DNA from: Cucumis sativus
Lineage: Eukaryota > Streptophyta > Magnoliopsida > Cucurbitales > Cucurbitaceae
NCBI RefSeq assembly: GCF_000004075.3
Contig: NC_026658.2
Span: forward strand, 23,300,075-23,364,074
Length of the DNA: 64,000 nt
Direction of reading: 5' to 3'
The notes under the pieces are model-generated. The model ran no database searches. It saw nothing but the letters and a program-made list of their open reading frames with translations, and was not told the DNA's origin. The number at the start of each line of letters is the position of its first letter. Position 1 is the first letter of the stretch. The translations under genes were made by a program, and so were the position numbers. Of the stretch, positions 59,655-64,000 are shown in pieces.

Positions 59655-62600
59655 ATGGGTTGTGCCGGATCGTCGCAGGCCAAAGGCGACGGTGAGTTTA
59701 TTCTTCAACTTACTTTTCCCATATTCTGATTGTTTTCCGAGATTCTTCTTCTGCCAAATGAAGGATTGTCACCTTTTTTCTCATGTTTAATTCTGGGCTT
59801 CTATTCGTTTTCAGTTCTATGATGAATTTGCAGTGACCCCACTTTGATGGAGTGGTTAATCGTGTTTGGGAAAAGTGTTTGTGGAATGCAAGATGGGAAT
59901 TTGTTAATCTGAATTAGCTTTATTGTTAAGCGAATAGATTGTTGGCATTTTAGTCTGTGTGATTCACTGATTGCCTTTTGAGCTTGTAGTGAATGATTGG
60001 TCTTTTCTTGAGTGTAATTTGTGTTTTTATTGCCTTTTCGTTATAAGACATTTGGTTTTGAGCTTCTTTAGCTTGTAATTAATGGTCTTGAAGAGCTGAG
60101 ATTCATTGGTTTTTTCATTTAGTTGTAGCAATTTATTTGATTGCTGAAGTTTTTAATTGGAAACTCTGTGGTCTTTGGTATTTTTTTCATCATTTTATTG
60201 GGATGCCAATTTAGGGCGGTTAGTTCTTTGTATCTCATACACCCCTGCAGTGATTGCTAAACCTCTTTGAGCTGGTTGGCTGGGCACTTTTCTGTTGTTT
60301 GTTCATGGGCTCCTTTTTGTTACGCTTATTTTTCTTGTATGCCCTTGTAGTTCTTTGTTTTTCTCAATGGAATTTTAAAAAAGTGTTGGTTCTGCTGATC
60401 TCCCTCGTGGAGTTGAGTTTTTAAAGCTGATATGATACTATTATTCAATGAAAGGATTGAAATGCTCATAGTAATTCTCATGGATTTGGGGAATTTGATG
60501 TTAACATTCGTCGCCAGCTTCTTATGTTGTAAAGTCGATGTGATTGGTTCTTGCATTGATTATCCATTTATTTTTCTAATGAAATTCAGCCTCTTCAACT
60601 TTATTTCTTCAATCATCGTTCTTTAGGTGTTAATCTCAAAAGCTATAAGGAACTTATAGGATCCTCTTAGTCACTTGAAGATTCTTTTTTGATTCAGGGT
60701 CTGTGAAAAAAATCCGGAAGCCTAAACCTTGGAAGAATCCCCAGCCAATAACAAAGACAGATCTTGTGCGGATGCGTGATGAATTTTGGGATACTGCACC
60801 TCATTATGGTGGCAGAAAAGGTAACACTGTAATGCCAATTTTTTTATCTTGCATAATATTTCTAGTCTTTGTAATTTATTGTTGACCTGATCTTGAACTT
60901 TATATCACATTTTATGTAAAAGGTAACTGAGACTAGAATGACTAAAAGAAGTTCTTCAATGCTCATGAAAATTTATGATTCAGAAAGATTGTTACACTGG
61001 TTTCGTGCTACTGATTATCTTCAGGATCATTATGTGCAAAGATTTCCCAGTCTAGTTGGTCACGACTCATGAAAAGTAATCCTCTATATTTAGCATCGTG
61101 GCCTCTCAAAGAAACAGAAATTTTACTAGAAAGGAAGAGAATTTTGTATTATGGATCATCAAGAATTTAAGAGTGATCTCTATTTAAGACTATGCTGTCG
61201 AGCATTTTCCACCACCCTCATTTGTTTGAGCAGTTGTTAGCCAGGCTGATTGAGTCTATCAGAAAATGCTTTCTACTTAGGAGTATTAGTTGGTCAGTTC
61301 TTTAATTTAAAGGTTCACTACATATCTTCTAGTTTTGAACTGCAGATAGACAAGGCACATTAAGTCTTAGACCTCTAGTTAAATTACCATATAGTTCAGC
61401 AGAATGTACATCCTCAATGCCATTGATCTGTATAAAAATGCTCTGCTTCAATGTGTGCCCGATTCGAGGGTACAACTATGCATGAATGTGACCAATAGTT
61501 GAATAAAAGTGAGAAAAACAGGAATGAGTGTGCTAATAAACAACTTATATTACGTAATTGTAGCCATGGAATTGATGAAAGCTGCTTTAATGATAATGTG
61601 TAATGTAAACTTTCATTGGCTGGACTAGTGGTAGAAAAGGAGACATAATCTCAATAAATGACTAAGAAGTCATGGTTCAATCTAGGTAGCAATCTACCTA
61701 GGAATTAATTTTCTATGGATTTTCTTGACCCTCAAATGTTTAGGGTTAAATGGGTTATCCTATGAATCGTTAGATCAGTCTACATGCGTAAGTTGGTCTG
61801 AACATTCACGAATATAAAAAAAATGGTAACGTGTAATGTAAAGTCGTCTTTTTCCTCAGCTTATCTACCCTCATTCACAAAGGAGCTGCTCTTTTGTACT
61901 ATGTCTCAGATAGAATGTTCTTTTATGATCTATTTCATCAATAAATGAGATGGTTTCTATTTCCTATGAAAGAAAATGGTAATATGTATTGAAGCAAGTA
62001 GGAGAAATTATCATTAGCATCCAAGGCTTTAAATTCAGTTTCAAATTTTGTTTCATGCATTTTGCAAATGAAGCTACACCTCATCAATTGGTCGTTAGTG
62101 AAGTTAGACATTAGACTATGGCATGAGTTTTTGTTTGTTGTTCATATTCATGTTCACCAGATGATTGTGCTCTGTAGTGTTCATATAAGAGCTGAAACCA
62201 TTAAAAAGAATCTTATTTTGTGGGCATTAGAGATCTGGGATGCACTTCGAGCTGCTGCAGAAGCTGATTTGACGCTAGCACAAGCAATTGTGGATAGTGC
62301 AGGGATCATTGTACAAAGTGCTGATTTAACCATTTGTTATGATGAAAGAGGTATTTATAATCAACCCCACTACTTTTATTAATCCAAAAAGCACCCCACC
62401 ACTCTTTAGAATATCTTCACTCTACCTTGCATACTTCATTCTTGGATCTAGGATCTAATGCTTGGTTTCTGTGGCATTGGGAAAATTGTAATATTGTTAA
62501 TATCTTATTCTGATTGGAAAACGCGAAATATTACTATAATTTATTTATTCAGTTAGAATGAAAGTCATGAATATAGATAAGATAAGATATAAGATAGTTC

Positions 62601-62804
62601 CATTGTCCAAGGAAAAACGAAGTTGTGAGTATTGAGTGTGGCATTAGATGGTTCGATCCAACACTCTTTTTGCATATATTATCAATTGTGATTTAAATTT
62701 CCTAATGTTTTTTTTTTTTTTTTATCCTTTCTCACAAATCAATTGCAGGTGCGAAATACGAATTGCCTAAGTATGTTTTGAGCGAGCCAACAAACTTGGT
62801 TTGA
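59655..62804 (+). CDS. UBTD-type (ubiquitin domain-containing 1/2-like) short protein
   Basis: Four exons (59655-59691, 60698-60820, 62231-62350, 62749-62804), all phase 1, give 111 residues. The start MGCAGSSQAKGD has Gly2 and Cys3, a classic N-myristoylation plus palmitoylation signal, so it likely sits on a membrane. Residues about 17-55 ([42 protein letters not shown]) and the following AEADLTLAQAIVDSAGI ... CYDERGAKYELPKYVLSEP match the N-terminal UBTD (DC-UbP) domain, which in animals contacts ubiquitin-cycle enzymes. The C-terminal ubiquitin-like domain of animal UBTD1/2 is absent: the frame stops right after LSEPTNLV. Introns are large (1006, 1410 and 398 bp) and intron 2 hosts a SINE. 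Function in plants is not known to me. Confidence 0.9.
61598..61842 (+). mobile_element. tRNA-derived SINE with 12-bp target duplication
   Basis: The body (61610-61830) lies in intron 2 of the UBTD-like gene and is flanked by exact 12-bp repeats GTGTAATGTAAA (61598-61609 and 61831-61842). Pol III promoter boxes are visible: box A TGGACTAGTGG (61621-61631, one change from consensus) and box B GGTTCAATCTA (61674-61684), about 43 bases apart. The 3' end is A-rich (ATATAAAAAAAATGG). Size (~220 bp) and order fit a plant SINE. Confidence 0.85.
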
Positions 62805-63716
62805 AGTAAAATATGAGAGAGATGAGGAAGAGGCTGTGTATCTTTTGTGTTGGAAATTGATTGTAAATCATGTATATTACAATATTACTTCCTTTTCTAA
62901 TGTTTCTTTTCAGTCTGTACTTTGAAAGATTTCCCATATTGATCAATTGGGGACTTGCGCTAACTTGCTGTAAGTTCGTTTTGATCCAATGAAAGGAATG
63001 AAATGTCTATTTGGAGTTGTCTCGGTCTTGTCCTATTGAGTTACAGATATTTATTATCGTAAACATTTAATTCCTACACATATATGCAATTTGGTTAAAC
63101 CCAAAGAGAGTTCATCATCCTAATATCAATTAGGTTCTCCATATTATGTTATTCCTCGTTTCACATGTATATTGGTTAAATTTCATAATCTATTGTCATA
63201 TATAAATGGACAAAATTGACTTTGGATTTATTTTTTATAGGTTTTTCAATAGATGTGCCACAGTTATTAAAGAAACTGGCATTGATTAAAACACCATTTT
63301 ACTTGCATAATTTTAAACAAAAGAATGAAAGTATGTTAATGCAAGGATTAAAACACCATTCTAAAACTCAATGATTTGATCTCCCAATTGTTGGATTATA
63401 TAAAAAAAGTATCCTCATCATGTAGATAGTCAATTCAAATGTATGATTCAAATCACGATCAGAACGAAGTATGAAATTCAAGCTGACCAAATTGACTTTA
63501 AGGTTGGCTTACTATTGCAGACAATTTCCTCGTGAGAGACCAACATCAATTCCTAGCTTTGCATTTATCAACCTGTTCTTCCCATTCCAACCGTTTCAAC
63601 AACATATAAAAAAGAATTAAAGAAAGAAAGAAGAAAAAAAGGCGTCAAAAAGTCAAAAGTAGGATATTATAAAGATTACAAAGCTTTTTATTTACAAAGT
63701 TTGCTCCATCGGTTCT
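62805..63716. other. Convergent 3' flanks
   Basis: 3' flank of the UBTD-like gene (plus) and, at the right side, of the partial minus-strand gene. A diverged repeat of AATGCAAGGATTAAAACACCATT-like sequence occurs at about 63283-63361. No gene seen. Confidence 0.5.
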
Positions 63717-63852
63717 TCAAACCCTCTTGAAAAAAGAAAGAATGTTTCCCTGTTTGGGGCCAGCTGCATTTCCAGGTTTTTTGGCACCTGCTTTCACTGC
63801 TGGATTTGCACCACCATTGCCCAATGCCGGTGACTTCTTAGCCGCAGGAGGC
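63717..63852 (-). CDS. C-terminal exon of protein with PIP-box-like end (partial)
   Basis: Minus-strand terminal exon. An acceptor AAATCCAG precedes 63852, and 44 codons follow the split codon before the stop at 63719-63717. The sequence is Pro/Ala/Lys/Gly-rich and disordered (PPAAKKSPALG, then VKAGAKKPGNAAGPK) and ends QGNILSFFKRV. Q-x-x-I/L-x-x-F-F is the PCNA-interacting (PIP-box) pattern, here with the spacing Q-GN-I-LS-FF, at the extreme C-terminus as in DNA polymerase delta subunit 3 and some other replication or repair proteins. The rest of the gene is upstream on this strand, beyond the window. I cannot name it safely. A consensus donor for the previous exon is not visible within the 148 bases remaining. 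Confidence 0.7.
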
Positions 63853-64000
63853 CTGGATTTCCATACACAAAAACTTAAATCTTATTGAATGATGAGTTAA
63901 GAAAAGCTAATACAGAATACTTTAGGGACTAGAACAGATCACAGTAATCACGTTTTTGTGTGTGTGTTTGTTATTTAACTAAGAGTTTTAATCATGATAT
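63853..64000 (-). other. Intron of the partial minus-strand gene (incomplete)
   Basis: AT-rich with a (TG)n stretch near 63957-63969. It carries no coding features and continues past the window end. Confidence 0.5.

Noticed and set aside
1-64000. Prokaryote-type features (CRISPR, operons, Shine-Dalgarno sites, riboswitches)
   Set aside because: The window is plant nuclear DNA with spliced genes; tandem repeats present have no CRISPR-like spacer structure.

Overview
The window is plant nuclear DNA: AT-rich gaps of several kilobases, spliced genes with GT...AG introns, and many repeats and retroelement remains. The gene families, and the style of the degenerate plant-mobile-domain and Ty3/gypsy gag remains, suggest a eudicot and probably a cucurbit (Cucumis-like). 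That placement is inference from remembered family resemblance, not a search.

I support ten protein-coding genes. In order they are: a DOG1-domain protein (1599-2788, +); an intronless PPTC7-type PP2C phosphatase (8245-9060, +); a 68-residue predicted membrane protein (18160-18446, -); a secreted IDA/PIP-like peptide precursor (24454-24726, +); a Gly/His-rich secreted protein (28888-29832, +); a GIL1-type DUF641 protein (34423-35778, -); a complete six-exon SEC61 alpha (42202-44814, -); a seven-exon NHL-repeat membrane protein (54832-57635, +); a four-exon short UBTD-like protein (59655-62804, +); and the last exon of a protein ending in a PCNA-interacting (PIP-box-like) motif (63717-63852, -). 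I rebuilt exons by joining frames at GT/AG sites; the codon phases agree at every junction.

Mobile DNA fills much of the rest. A 544-bp element with about 200-bp inverted termini and an exact 9-bp target duplication (Mutator-type) lies downstream of the DOG1-like gene. A 2.39-kb solo LTR (TG...CA, 5-bp target duplication TACAT) at 30609-32996 contains two internal minisatellites. The 46.2-53.85 kb block looks like a deletion derivative of a Ty3/gypsy element: ~200-bp direct repeats at the ends, a degenerate minus-strand gag region, an opposite-strand degenerate plant mobile domain ORF and a ~97-bp minisatellite, with no recognisable pol. A tRNA-type SINE with a 12-bp target duplication sits in intron 2 of the UBTD-like gene, and two very short retroposed inserts lie at 16.4 and 23.7 kb.

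The genes form no pathway or operon. They read as independent housekeeping (SEC61), signalling (PP2C, peptide, GIL1, DOG1-like) and membrane/wall genes. The most attractive biology is the peptide precursor with two different candidate peptide motifs and a W-box upstream, and the Ty3/gypsy block with its antisense mobile-domain frame. Large gaps at 3.4-8.1, 9.1-17.5, 18.5-24.2, 24.8-28.7 and 37.8-42.1 kb hold no gene that I can support.
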